A DNA stretch of 64,000 nucleotides. Origin: CAJQQY01 sp045104975 (GTDB taxonomy: Bacteria; Bacteroidota; Bacteroidia; Chitinophagales; Saprospiraceae). Made by a program: the position numbers and the translations under genes. The notes beneath the pieces are model-generated. The model was given only the letters and a program-made list of their open reading frames with translations. It did no database searches and had not been told where the DNA came from. This document shows, piece by piece, positions 17,301 to 25,277 of this stretch. Each line of letters opens with the position of its first letter. Positions within the stretch are counted from its first letter, which is position 1. The stretch spans positions 5,020 to 69,019 of the forward strand of contig JBGCCY010000180.1 in assembly GCA_045104975.1 (NCBI GenBank), written 5' to 3'.

Positions 17301-18567
17301 CAAACCAAGTTATGTTCCTACTATTTGAGCCAAAAACAAGAAGGTCATCATCACCATCCATATCTGCATCAACATCAAAAACCGAAAAGGTGCCGTTATT
17401 AATTCCTTCATATTTTCCGTCCAATAAAAGAGCGTCTTGAGTAACATCAAAATTTAAAGCATAAGCTCGATTGTAAACAATTGAAATTGCTGCTATTTCT
17501 TTTCCTGCATCACCATCATATTCCACAGGGACAAAATACGTCCAACCTAAAGCACCGACATTTGTCAAAATAGGTTCTTGCAAAGTCAACGAATCACCTT
17601 CATTGATTAACCATGAATTAATTGGATCATAGAAATCTGCGTTTGCTGAACCAAGGAAAACATCCAAATCATTATCATTATCAATATCAATCAATTCCAT
17701 ATCACGGCCACCTTTTTGGTCCGCAAAAAATATTTCTTCTGTATCCGTAAAATCTAAATTGTCCCCTGCATTGTATGATATAATGCATTTTGTACTATTA
17801 TGAAGAACATAACCCAAATCCACAAATCCATCATTATTCAAATCTCCGACTTCTATCTTTGAAGGATTAACCCCTGTTGGTAGCACCGATATCAAAATCG
17901 GTGACCCGTAAGTTCCATTTTCATTATACGAAAATCTAATTTCACTATTAATGCCTATTCCACCTCTAATACTTACTATATCCAAATCGTCATCATTATC
18001 TAAATCAACTAGGTTTAGATATCTAGAAAATGGTTCTATATCTACCTCTTGATTATCTGTAAAGACTCCATTGACATTTTCCATTAATTGATAATTAGGA
18101 TACTCTGAATGTAAAATATCTCGGTCTCCATCATTATCATAATCTTCAAAATAAATTTCACCAACAAAGGAGAAAAAGAAACTCTCATCTGTTGAAAAAT
18201 TACCCGAACCGTCGTTCGCAAAATAACTTACTTGTGTAATATTTGGCCAGATGATATCAAGATCACCATCATTATCTGCATCAAAAATATTTGGAAAAAA
18301 AGAATAATCAATTACTTCAAATTCTTGGAGTAAAGTAATTTCCCCACTTGAAGAAATATCCAAGAGGTGTACTCTAGAAATATCATTTCTTCTACTTATT
18401 CCCAAGATTTCGTCAAGTCCATCACCATCAACATCACCTGCTGTTACATAAATGAAAGTATATGATTCTTCAATGGTATTGATAAATGGCGTGTAAAGTA
18501 CTTGTGCCAACAATACATTTTGTACAAAGAGGAAAAGTAATAGTATGTTAAGTTTTTTCATTGTCAA
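14344..18567 (-). CDS. Giant FG-GAP/VCBS-repeat surface protein with T9SS sorting domain
   Basis: 1407 residues. A signal peptide (to about 22) is followed by many FG-GAP/VCBS blades up to about residue 790. Each carries a calcium-loop motif such as DVDGDGLDEI, DADNDGDLDI or DLNGDGFKDI, forming one or more beta-propellers. Residues of about 800-950 hold carboxypeptidase-regulatory-like and DUF11-like beta sandwiches. About 1090-1230 carries the Saprospiria-typical module beginning FFGSYDPNDKRAIPTG and ending YIYFDFNAPIITNTVFH. The C-terminal 75 residues (VFPNPVIEQLNIIG to KIVKVE) are a type A T9SS sorting domain, so the protein is exported and surface-anchored or released. It may bind ligands or surfaces. 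Monocistronic. The start at Met1 is followed by MKK two codons on. Confidence 0.85.
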   Translation of the reverse strand: MTMKKLNILLLFLFVQNVLLAQVLYTPFINTIEESYTFIYVTAGDVDGDGLDEILGISRRNDISRVHLLDISSSGEITLLQEFEVIDYSFFPNIFDADNDGDLDIIWPNITQVSYFANDGSGNFSTDESFFFSFVGEIYFEDYDNDGDRDILHSEYPNYQLMENVNGVFTDNQEVDIEPFSRYLNLVDLDNDDDLDIVSIRGGIGINSEIRFSYNENGTYGSPILISVLPTGVNPSKIEVGDLNNDGFVDLGYVLHNSTKCIISYNAGDNLDFTDTEEIFFADQKGGRDMELIDIDNDNDLDVFLGSANADFYDPINSWLINEGDSLTLQEPILTNVGALGWTYFVPVEYDGDAGKEIAAISIVYNRAYALNFDVTQDALLLDGKYEGINNGTFSVFDVDADMDGDDDLLVFGSNSRNITWFENAAPNVDNTSHPVSYGQHTTGYRFVLDLNGDGFKDIISSTNSSTASGNKTYVYWNQPTTNGFSDSIFLTETLFQKVEVLDADGDNDLDLLINEYASNDYFLLENLDGNGTYSDPILVYSQITTANIVSTTTDVDNDGDTDIILSANNFLAPGLEYAIMLLKNDGTGDFSDVSHLYIYPAQAATIDLEMHDMNGDGLEDLVYKALVDNNTEIGICYKIPGTDQFSTPSINLLNIPSGYQSYPTLIIEDIDLDGDKDIIDGIPFGGNEEVVIFIENRDNSGQFNYQTIAPPAPLANLANLIDMDDDGDKDFIFNDGFKIFWTENTAIHPYWLEGDLVADTILNCMQDAGEVLIDDWIIIAEQSSYQLAVVTDSLGHYRMPIDSGEWVISAISKSDYWTPCFEDSLIVMSAIGDTIVTDFYMQPNGDCGFLEWEITNNGRFRLCETNTSSIEICNYGIETLDDIQLEVVIDPLLTFESSSHPFIMISPDSILIEIGSLAFNECEIITFDVFTPCDSVALFTAPCINYQILPNDICPPGDSLWDGSIITVDGFCTNDSIYFTLQNIGSSGMSIPAELRVEIINDDIVMLFEADDYQLGIMEIKQLSYATQGQGLRLEANQTANNPTGQEASVTVPNCNDLANNVVLNWLPTENGNPFTESTCNPFFGSYDPNDKRAIPTGIGAENNIERSWELDYTIRFQNTGNDTAFLVVLRDTISEHLDLATLNVRSSSHEYFYEINADRELKITYATIELPDSTTNLDESQGFIEYSISPKTDVPFGSVIENTAYIYFDFNAPIITNTVFHTIQKPVVSSVEHIQVCQDEIYLMDTVLINETIFAEYDSIHFVYVDVIPTIEVDTSVQVEVGSIYEGVLVNSDTSFTQLFIGQNGCDSLVNYEVSIFTNTISPDFQNVKVFPNPVIEQLNIIGNENRQNQNWRLVNSSGMIVWEKSLEKNENMKTISLANIPIGIYWLEVKSESGFGVWKIVKVE

Positions 18568-18750
18568 TTATTTATACGAAAAGAGTTCAAATCAAAATTG
18601 TAGTATAAAATTGGGCTTTTGTCTTGGTTTTTCAAAGAACATTTATTTAATTTAGCACAAAAATTAAAAAACATAAATTATTGATTATCAGTTTATTATG
18701 TTTTAAATAATACAAATTTAGTGTTACCTTTTTATGTAAAATATTAGCAA

Positions 18751-20148
18751 ATGAAATTGTTTTCGATACTTCAGAAATTGGATTCTAGAGAAAAAGTCAA
18801 ATTTTCCTCCTTTTTGGAAAACGGATTTTTCAATAAGCGCAAAGATGTAAAGTTACTATTCTCTGCATGGATTAAGGAAAAAGGTCGTTCGCACCTACCT
18901 GAATTCTATTGGGAAAAAGTATTTCCTAATAAGACATTTTCAAAAAAGGAATGGAATTTATTGACTTCTCGAACCTTAAAAATTCTTGAAGATTTTTTAG
19001 CCATAAAAGAAATGCTTTCTTCGCCGACAGATAAAAAATTCTTTTTGGCAAAAGCCTATCGAAAGTTGCAAAAAGAAAAATGGTTTAAAACTGCGGTGAA
19101 GGATACTGCCTTGGCTTTAGAAAAACAAACTTTTCGAAGCACACATTATTTGCAACAAAAACATGATTTGGCTTACGAAGAATATGATTATATTCAAAGT
19201 TTTAATAGAAAGGAAAGAACCAATTTGCAAGAGGTCAGCGACAGTCTAAATGCTTATTTTTTAGCGACAAAAATTCGGCAAGGTTGCATTTCAATTTCTA
19301 GGAAAACGATCAATCAGGAAATTTATGAAATTGATTTTTTGGAAGAAGCATTGGCATTTGTAGATCAGAATCCGGACAGTTTAAAAGTACCAGCAATTGC
19401 CATGTATTTTTATTGTTATAAAGCGATTACTTCTGATGAAAATGAAAGGTATTTCCGACAACTAAGAACTCAAATTGAATCTTTCCAATCTAATTTTCCG
19501 CCATCTGAAATTCGAGATATTTACTTTGTTGCGATTAATTATTGCATCCGAAGATTAAATACTGGAACCAAAATGTATGTGCAAGAAGCACTCGAATTAT
19601 ATCGTTTGAGTTTGGAAGCAGGTTATCTTTTGAAGGATGGAATTATGCCTGAAAGTACTTTTGGAAATATCGTTTCCCTTGCGCTAAAATTAAAAGAATA
19701 TGATTGGGCCAAATCTTTTTTAGAAAAATATCAAAAACAATTGCACCCAAATTTTCAAGAACCATTGTTTCATTTTTCCATGGCCAAATTGCTTTATGAA
19801 GAAAATGAAATCGAACAAAGTATGCAACAACTTTCCTTAGTTGTCACCAAAGCACCTTTCCTTTTTTTAGGGGCAAGGACATTGCAATTGAAGATTTATT
19901 TCGAATTAGATGAATATGATTTATTAGAAAGTTTATTGGATAGCCTTCGAGTTTATTTGCAACGTAGAAAAGATTTAGGATACCGTCGAGAGAATTATGA
20001 CAATTTAATTAGTTTTGCAAAAGTATTGTTACAACTTCCCAGTATGTCAAAAATAGAGATCGAAAACTTTAGGGAAAAAGTAAATGCAACAGCTATTTTT
20101 ACAGAAAAAGAATGGTGCCTAAATCAAATAGAGAAGTTTAGAAAATGA
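18751..20148 (+). CDS. Helical repeat protein (TPR-like), Saprospiria-type, function unknown
   Basis: 465 residues, cytoplasmic, almost entirely alpha-helical, with repeated helix pairs reminiscent of tetratricopeptide repeats (AKAYRKLQKEKWFKTAVKDT; AKSFLEKYQKQLHPNFQEPL; SMAKLLYEENEIEQSMQQLS). The N-terminus FSILQKLDSREKVKFSSFLE recalls proteins found in multiple copies in Saprospiria genomes, but I know no function for them. Its stop overlaps the start of the next gene by 4 bases (ATGA), so the two are translationally coupled. A weak promoter-like TACCTTTT lies at 18725-18732. Confidence 0.6.
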   Translation: MKLFSILQKLDSREKVKFSSFLENGFFNKRKDVKLLFSAWIKEKGRSHLPEFYWEKVFPNKTFSKKEWNLLTSRTLKILEDFLAIKEMLSSPTDKKFFLAKAYRKLQKEKWFKTAVKDTALALEKQTFRSTHYLQQKHDLAYEEYDYIQSFNRKERTNLQEVSDSLNAYFLATKIRQGCISISRKTINQEIYEIDFLEEALAFVDQNPDSLKVPAIAMYFYCYKAITSDENERYFRQLRTQIESFQSNFPPSEIRDIYFVAINYCIRRLNTGTKMYVQEALELYRLSLEAGYLLKDGIMPESTFGNIVSLALKLKEYDWAKSFLEKYQKQLHPNFQEPLFHFSMAKLLYEENEIEQSMQQLSLVVTKAPFLFLGARTLQLKIYFELDEYDLLESLLDSLRVYLQRRKDLGYRRENYDNLISFAKVLLQLPSMSKIEIENFREKVNATAIFTEKEWCLNQIEKFRK

Positions 20149-20630
20149 AAGATGAAAAACCACTAGTCGATAAAAAATACTTGCTGCAAAAATTTCCCGG
20201 CAAAGGAGGTTGGACCTACGCAACCATTCCAGAAGTTCTCCAAAACAAAGAAAAACCTTTTGGTTGGGTCACCGTCCGTGGCTCCATAGATGGATATCAA
20301 TTAAAGCAATACAAATTAATGCCAATGGGAAACGGCCAACTTTTTTTACCCGTCAAAGTTCAAATTAGAAAGAAGATAAAAAAGGAAGCAGGTGATTTGG
20401 TTCATGTCATTTTATATGCTGATGAATCACCAGTAGAAACTCCGAAAGAGGTTTTAGATTGTTTTGAGATGGAATCCAAAGCAACTTTAAAAACCTATTT
20501 AAGTTTTTCAGAAGGAGAAAAAAAGGTTTATTTAGATTGGATTTATAGCGCCAAAAAAGAAGAAACCAAAGCGGAACGAATTGCTAAGATGATGGAGAGA
20601 TTGGAAAAAGGATTGAAGTTTTATGATTGA
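20145..20630 (+). CDS. YdeI/OmpD-associated-type protein (DUF1905 plus YdeI C-terminal domain)
   Basis: 161 residues. The first about 95 form a DUF1905 barrel (WTYATIPEVL, WVTVRGSIDGYQLKQYKLMP, HVILYADES). The C-terminus is the helical YdeI 'bacteriocin-protection' domain: LKTYLSFSEGEKKVYLDWIY, SAKKEETKAERIAKMMERLE. Proteins of this build are cytoplasmic, widespread and uncharacterised; the name comes from a tolerance phenotype in one member. It overlaps the upstream helical-repeat gene by 4 bases, implying an operon. Confidence 0.75.
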   Translation: MKDEKPLVDKKYLLQKFPGKGGWTYATIPEVLQNKEKPFGWVTVRGSIDGYQLKQYKLMPMGNGQLFLPVKVQIRKKIKKEAGDLVHVILYADESPVETPKEVLDCFEMESKATLKTYLSFSEGEKKVYLDWIYSAKKEETKAERIAKMMERLEKGLKFYD

Positions 20631-20642
20631 GGTTGAATTTTG

Positions 20643-20650
20643 TATTTTTG
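20643..20650 (+). promoter_or_regulatory. Possible -7 element
   Basis: TATTTTTG fits TAnnTTTG exactly and lies 25 bases before the ATG at 20676. No well-spaced -33 box is visible, so support is limited. Confidence 0.3.
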
Positions 20651-20675
20651 ATTTTACTAATAAAAATAAACGCTT

Positions 20676-21737
20676 ATGAAAAACTCTATTCTAAAAATTA
20701 ACCTGGTTATTTTTTTATTTTTTTCCCTTAACTCTGCTGCACAAGTTGAGGAGATTTTTTTAAATAATCCCTCCTTTGAAGATTTTGCAAGACCAGGTCA
20801 ACAACCTCGTGGATGGTATGATTGTGGTGATATAAATTTCCCGTTAGAAACTTCTCCAGATGTTCATCCTATTGATCCAGCAACTGGAAAAAGTAATTTT
20901 GGAGTTACTCAGCAAGCTTATGATGGCGATACCTATTTAGGAATGGTCCATCGAGAAACGGGTACTTATGAATCTGTGGCTCAAAAATTAAAGTCGAAGT
21001 TATTAATTGGAAATATTTATTCTTTTACTATTTCACTTAGTACGTCTGATATTTATATTAGCGCCATAAGAGGAGAAAATTCCCCCGTAGAAATTGATTT
21101 TACCACACCAGTTTATTTAAGAATTTGGGGTGGAGTAGGGTATTGCGATACTCGAGAACTTTTAGCTCAAAGTCCGATAATTGAGAATACTGATTGGAGG
21201 GATTTCACTTTTTTTCTAGAACCAAAAAGTGAAGATATAACCTACATAATTTTAGAAGTCGCGTCTGATGAATTAGTCAACGGCAATTTGTTAATTGACA
21301 ATGCCTCATCGATTCAACGGGAAGAAATAGAATCCATGAATACAGAGGAATTATCATTGATCAGAGAGCGAATTAAAAAGCGAAATGATAGTTTAGGAAT
21401 AGTTACAAAAACCCAACGGTTGGCAGAAAGAGAGATTACCGTAAAAGGAACATCTATTAAATTTAAAGACAATCAATTGACTGTTTCTGGAGAAAGAAAA
21501 ATTAGATCTGTGGTAAAAGCAATGCGAGATTTACCTGATAATAAATTGATTATTGATTTTAATGGCTTGAAAAAAAAGAAAGCAAAACCAAGATTTGACG
21601 CAATTGTAAATATATTGTTAGAAGAAAATTTATCAGAAGAATTTTTCGAAATCCGAAATTCAACAGAGGAAGATAATAAGGTAAAATGGCTAGTTGATGA
21701 TAGTCATATGTTTATTGGGCTTTTGAAAATAAAGTAA
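20676..21737 (+). CDS. Secreted protein with N-terminal CBM-like domain and charged C-terminus
   Basis: 353 residues with a signal peptide ending near SAAQ (residue 22). Residues 28-210 look like a jelly-roll, carbohydrate-binding-like domain: NPSFEDFARPGQQPRGWYDC, DVHPIDPATGKSNFGVTQQA, and the closing LLIDNASSI. In Saprospiria this type of domain is often fused to OmpA-like peptidoglycan-binding domains. Here the C-terminal 120 residues have an OmpA-like layout at best (VSGERKIRSVVKAMRDLPDN) and lack the usual NPxLSxxRA motif. It is probably periplasmic or surface located. Function is unknown. Confidence 0.5.
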   Translation: MKNSILKINLVIFLFFSLNSAAQVEEIFLNNPSFEDFARPGQQPRGWYDCGDINFPLETSPDVHPIDPATGKSNFGVTQQAYDGDTYLGMVHRETGTYESVAQKLKSKLLIGNIYSFTISLSTSDIYISAIRGENSPVEIDFTTPVYLRIWGGVGYCDTRELLAQSPIIENTDWRDFTFFLEPKSEDITYIILEVASDELVNGNLLIDNASSIQREEIESMNTEELSLIRERIKKRNDSLGIVTKTQRLAEREITVKGTSIKFKDNQLTVSGERKIRSVVKAMRDLPDNKLIIDFNGLKKKKAKPRFDAIVNILLEENLSEEFFEIRNSTEEDNKVKWLVDDSHMFIGLLKIK

Positions 21738-21744
21738 TTAAAAG

Positions 21745-23673
21745 CTACTTCCTTTTCAACACCAATTGAGTCGCCTGAAAGCCCAAAACTTTATTAAATA
21801 ATTCTCGCAAATCTCCATATTCTTCAGGATAAATTAATGGAGTAGTTACTTTATAAGTACTCGAAAGTTGTAGATTTTTTTCACTTAGTTGATTAAAGGC
21901 AAAGGTGTAAGAAATCTTTTTACTGGAAGTTGATAGCTTTATACTTTGTGGAATTTCTGCCAATACATAACCTTCAGGAATCAGTAAATTATAAATAAAT
22001 TTTTCTGAAGAAGGTAATATAAAATCAACAGGTAAATACCGCACAGGATTGACAAAAGGATTTTTTTCTAAGTGTTTTTTAATGAATGGATTTAAATAAA
22101 TAATATCTGCATCTAACTTATCTTCTGAGTTTTTGGTGTAGTAGCAATTAACTGAAAATGGCTTTCCAATTTCATAATAATTATTGACTGTAAAACTATC
22201 TAATGTCATTTCATCCTCATCAGCAGGTTTTTGTAAAAATGTTGTTATAAAGCTCTTTTCTCCTCTTTCTTCATGGAATTTTTTTCGATATTCTACTGCT
22301 TTATGTCCGAAAAAAGCATAGGATGTTTTAATCTTCATTTTGTCATCTTCAAACTTTAAGTTGTTCACAATGACCGTTCTAGTTTTAAGAGGATATCCAA
22401 TTTCAACCCACCGAGAATCAGAATTATGTAATAAGAATCCTTCTGGCTTTAAATCATCCTTCCCTAATAAATTATAAGGTCTAAATTTACTAGTCGCATC
22501 CATCAAAATATCTTTTTCTCCAATTTTCACTTGTGCTAAAACATGATTAAATTGCCTATAAAGAGGATAAGATTTAGTTATAGCTCCATTACCTTTCGTG
22601 CTGATTATCAATGGATTGGCGTCTAAATCAGCACTATTTAAAAGCCTTACTAAACATAGATTAATTTCTGCACTACTACCTCTCTTACGTTCCATTATCA
22701 TGGAGAATTTCTCCTCAGGAAACAACCGATAGTTTCCATCCCAATCTATTTCATTTTGGACAAAAGAATAAATTTTTTTCACTTTTTCTAAAGGTTCATC
22801 ATCCTCATCAATAATCTGTAATACCATTTTATTGGCATTTCTTTTTCGATTTAGAATGCTTTTAAAATTTTGATGACCAAGGATATCCTTAGCTAGTTTT
22901 TCCCAGGAGGTCATCAAGTGCACGTACTCCGAACCACCTGAAATATATTTTTGGTAACCAGCTAATTGGAATTGAATAGATTCCACATAATCTTCTGGAT
23001 TGGGACAGTAAGGTTCTTCTTTGAGAGGAGGTAAATTTTCGAGAGACCAAGAGTTGGAATCTTTATTTCCATATTTGTTGATTAGTCGATTTCCATTGTA
23101 AACAATTTTATAATCAAGGTTTCCCCCGACCAAAACATTTAGGTGACTTTTGAGAGTTGGAAGAGAATTTTGAAAGGTCCATTCTTCTAAAGAAACAACG
23201 CTTTCAGATTTTTTGGAGTATTGATATTCAATGATGGAACCTGTTTTGACATTTGGAAAAGTAAACCTCTTTTCTTTCCAATCTTCGCTTACATCCAATG
23301 TATATATATCGTCCTTTTTTACTTTTATTTTCTCTAATTTTCCATCATTAGAAATATTAATGGTTTGAGCTTTTATTTTAAATATTCGTTCAATATTATC
23401 TTTATAAAAATAGGGTAAAACGATATTAGCTTCATCAACTCCTTTTTTATTTAAAATCTTAATTCGAATATGTCGAGTTATTTCTACGGAAGTACCCGTG
23501 AAATCAATTTCACCAAAATCACATAGAATCACCGCATTAGCATCTGGGTCTAGTTTTGTGCTTTTAAGGCTTCTTTCAGTTTTTGGAATTTTACCAAAAC
23601 GAATTGGATCTTTTTGAGAAAAAATAATGGCAGGAAAAATTAGAATAGAAAACAACAATAAAGAAAAACGCAT
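21745..23673 (-). CDS. Exported DUF3857/transglutaminase-like protein lacking the catalytic Cys
   Basis: 642 residues with a signal peptide (to about SQ20). DUF3857 comes first (about 50-225; TRHIRIKILNKKGVDEANIV, VKTGSIIEYQYSKKSES), then a transglutaminase-like core (about 255-400), then a beta-rich DUF3858-like C-terminus. In the core the usual GDC motif is replaced by GSS (KRGSSAEINLCLVRLL). The His (QFNHVLAQV) and Asp (LMDATSKF) are kept, so cysteine-type catalysis is unlikely. This substitution seems widespread in Bacteroidota members. Two related genes lie at 35751 and 38034. An 18-A homopolymer (on the coding strand) sits just upstream of the ATG. Confidence 0.8.
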   Translation of the reverse strand: MRFSLLLFSILIFPAIIFSQKDPIRFGKIPKTERSLKSTKLDPDANAVILCDFGEIDFTGTSVEITRHIRIKILNKKGVDEANIVLPYFYKDNIERIFKIKAQTINISNDGKLEKIKVKKDDIYTLDVSEDWKEKRFTFPNVKTGSIIEYQYSKKSESVVSLEEWTFQNSLPTLKSHLNVLVGGNLDYKIVYNGNRLINKYGNKDSNSWSLENLPPLKEEPYCPNPEDYVESIQFQLAGYQKYISGGSEYVHLMTSWEKLAKDILGHQNFKSILNRKRNANKMVLQIIDEDDEPLEKVKKIYSFVQNEIDWDGNYRLFPEEKFSMIMERKRGSSAEINLCLVRLLNSADLDANPLIISTKGNGAITKSYPLYRQFNHVLAQVKIGEKDILMDATSKFRPYNLLGKDDLKPEGFLLHNSDSRWVEIGYPLKTRTVIVNNLKFEDDKMKIKTSYAFFGHKAVEYRKKFHEERGEKSFITTFLQKPADEDEMTLDSFTVNNYYEIGKPFSVNCYYTKNSEDKLDADIIYLNPFIKKHLEKNPFVNPVRYLPVDFILPSSEKFIYNLLIPEGYVLAEIPQSIKLSTSSKKISYTFAFNQLSEKNLQLSSTYKVTTPLIYPEEYGDLRELFNKVLGFQATQLVLKRK

Positions 23674-23680
23674 AGCTATA

Positions 23681-23698
23681 TTTTTTTTTTTTTTTTTT
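23681..23698. repeat. 18-bp homopolymer T (A on the coding strand)
   Basis: An uninterrupted run of 18 T's on the plus strand, ending 7 bases before the ATG of the minus-strand DUF3857 gene. Its position in the leader could let slippage change expression. Confidence 0.9.
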
Positions 23699-23778
23699 AC
23701 TGATTCAAAAATAATAAAACTATTTGTTTTAGTTCTTTTACAGTCTTTGAGTTGGTATATCTTAGTACATTCTTTTAA

Positions 23779-24417
23779 TCAAAAAGAAAGATAACTATTT
23801 ACCAAAAAGAACAAAATTAAATAAATCCAAAGTATATCTAAATAGTGCCAGTAGGTGGTGAGTAATTTTAATTTCAATAGTTTTTCTGGATCAGAAAAAT
23901 AAACCAAAACACTAACTGGTTCTTTCATGCGTTTTTCTGCTACATAATAAAAGAGTAGGAGAAAGGGCAAACCTGCTAAAAGGTGAGCAAAGTGTAATGC
24001 TGAAATTAAATATAAATAGGAAGATAAATTAGATGCCAAAAATTGAGAATCTAATTGACTACTCAGATCATTCCAACCAATAAATTGACCAATCATAAAA
24101 ATAATGGTCAAGGCAATCGTTAATTTTAACGCACGCTGATAATCAGATGTATTATCTTCCAAGTAGGATCTATTGGCCCAATTAATGGACCAACTGCTTG
24201 CTAATAAAACCATAGTATTTAAGAAAAAAACTGGAGATAAACTGATCGCTGGAATTTCTGGAAATTGTACGCGAGTATAAACATAGGCTGCCGAAAAGGC
24301 AAAAAATAATGCAGTAATACTAAACAAGCCTAACGTTAATGCAATATTATAAGGATGAAATCTTAGCGAATGATATTCATTCGGATCATGTGTCTTTTTC
24401 TGATACTTACTTTTCAT
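23779..24417 (-). CDS. Heme-copper oxidase subunit III-like protein (orphan)
   Basis: 212 residues with five membrane helices (about 25-45, 62-80, 98-117, 132-157, 190-210). It fits the short five-helix cytochrome c oxidase subunit III family: FHPYNIALTLGLFSITALFF at the start, LHFAHLLAGLPFLL in the middle, and the closing TYWHYLDILWIYLILFF that marks this family. Subunit III stabilises the proton-pumping terminal oxidase in the inner membrane. No coxA, coxB or assembly genes are nearby, so this is a stand-alone copy. Its 5' side is separated from the next gene by a MITE-like element. Confidence 0.8.
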   Translation of the reverse strand: MKSKYQKKTHDPNEYHSLRFHPYNIALTLGLFSITALFFAFSAAYVYTRVQFPEIPAISLSPVFFLNTMVLLASSWSINWANRSYLEDNTSDYQRALKLTIALTIIFMIGQFIGWNDLSSQLDSQFLASNLSSYLYLISALHFAHLLAGLPFLLLFYYVAEKRMKEPVSVLVYFSDPEKLLKLKLLTTYWHYLDILWIYLILFFLVNSYLSF

Positions 24418-24447
24418 TGGAGTGATTTCTATAATTGGATTCTTTAC

Positions 24448-24594
24448 CGTACACTTTTAATATTTCGCACTTTCAGCGCTAAAAACATCTTAACATCTTG
24501 ACCTTAGACGATGCCCAAGGCTAATATCCTAAAGCTCTTCAGGCTTTAGTTGCTTAAATCTAGCTCTGGAAGAGCGAAATATTAAAAGTGTACG
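24448..24594. repeat. MITE/REP-like element with 21-bp perfect terminal inverted repeats
   Basis: CGTACACTTTTAATATTTCG plus one base (24448-24468) is exactly reverse-complementary to 24574-24594. Pairing continues inward imperfectly (CACTTTCAGCGCTA against TAGCTCTGGAAGAG). A further internal hairpin CTAAAGC/GCTTTAG lies at 24529-24549. The 147-bp element holds no gene. Its build resembles non-autonomous miniature elements or REP clusters; no transposase lies in the window. Confidence 0.65.
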
Positions 24595-24721
24595 ATAGGA
24601 AATGATTGCATAATCTAAGTTCTTGTTCAGACTTAAATGTGAATATAAAGTTGACCACAATATAATAACATAGGGTGTTTTTTGTTCATTAGTTTTTACA
24701 TTTACTGCGATTTAATAATCA

Positions 24722-24826
24722 ATGAAAAAAAAGTTCTTTTTTTTCGGGAAGTATTTTTTTGGGTTCTCCTCGTTCAGTCCTTCCATATTTTTAAAATATG
24801 GAAGGACTTTTAAAAAGACTAAATAG
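24722..24826 (+). CDS. Phe-rich 34-codon mini-ORF overlapping a terminator hairpin (possible leader peptide)
   Basis: ATG at 24722 opens a 34-residue frame ending in TAG at 24824-24826. It begins MKKKFFFFGKYFFGFSSF and contains ten Phe codons. The hairpin 24776-24808 lies inside its 3' half. Amino-acid-rich leader peptides overlapping terminators are the signature of ribosome-mediated attenuation. However, the downstream gene (24861, YjbR family) has no known link to phenylalanine, and A/T-rich DNA yields Phe and Lys codons by chance. There is no ribosome-binding site, as is usual here. Reported as a candidate only. Confidence 0.3.
   Translation: MKKKFFFFGKYFFGFSSFSPSIFLKYGRTFKKTK
24776..24808 (+). 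terminator. Strong hairpin with short T-run
   Basis: AGTCCTTCCATATTT pairs with its complement ending AAATATGGAAGGACT across 24776-24808, followed by TTTT. No annotated gene ends just upstream on either strand. It therefore terminates a short transcript, or acts as an attenuator ahead of the gene at 24861. Confidence 0.65.
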
Positions 24827-24860
24827 TTGATATTCCATACACATTCAAAATTTTATTAAA

Positions 24861-25217
24861 ATGAATATTGAAGAATTTAGAAATTATTGCTTAGCTAAAA
24901 AAGCAGTAACGGAAGAATTTCCATTTGATGAAACTACTTTAGTTTTTAAAGTGATGGGAAAAATGTTTGCTTTGACTGGATTGAATAAAGAAGAATTTAC
25001 AGTAAACTTAAAATCCGATCCTGAGTATTCAATAGAACTTAGGGAGGAATATGAAGATATAATTCCAGGCTATCACATGAGTAAAAAACATTGGAATACT
25101 GTTTATTTTGAAAATGGTTTGGAGATGGATTTCCTTTGTCAATTAGTCGATCAATCTTATGATCTAGTTGTGAAGAAATTAAAAAAAGCTGATCGAGAGT
25201 TTTTGGAAAATTTGTAA
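24861..25217 (+). CDS. MmcQ/YjbR family protein
   Basis: 118 residues, the usual family length. Typical features are the N-terminal NIEEFRNYCLAKKAVTEEFP, FDETTLVFKVMGKMFALTGL, and YHMSKKHWNTVYF before a helical C-terminus. YjbR proteins have a double-wing, CyaY-like fold and are often called DNA-binding, but their cellular role is unproven. It precedes the FAD-oxidase frame in the same direction. A hairpin and the Phe-rich mini-ORF lie just upstream. Confidence 0.85.
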   Translation: MNIEEFRNYCLAKKAVTEEFPFDETTLVFKVMGKMFALTGLNKEEFTVNLKSDPEYSIELREEYEDIIPGYHMSKKHWNTVYFENGLEMDFLCQLVDQSYDLVVKKLKKADREFLENL

Positions 25218-25277
25218 ATTTTATTAATTCACTAACAAGGTGACTCAAAGTAAAGTGAGTATTGTTACTTCTAAAAA

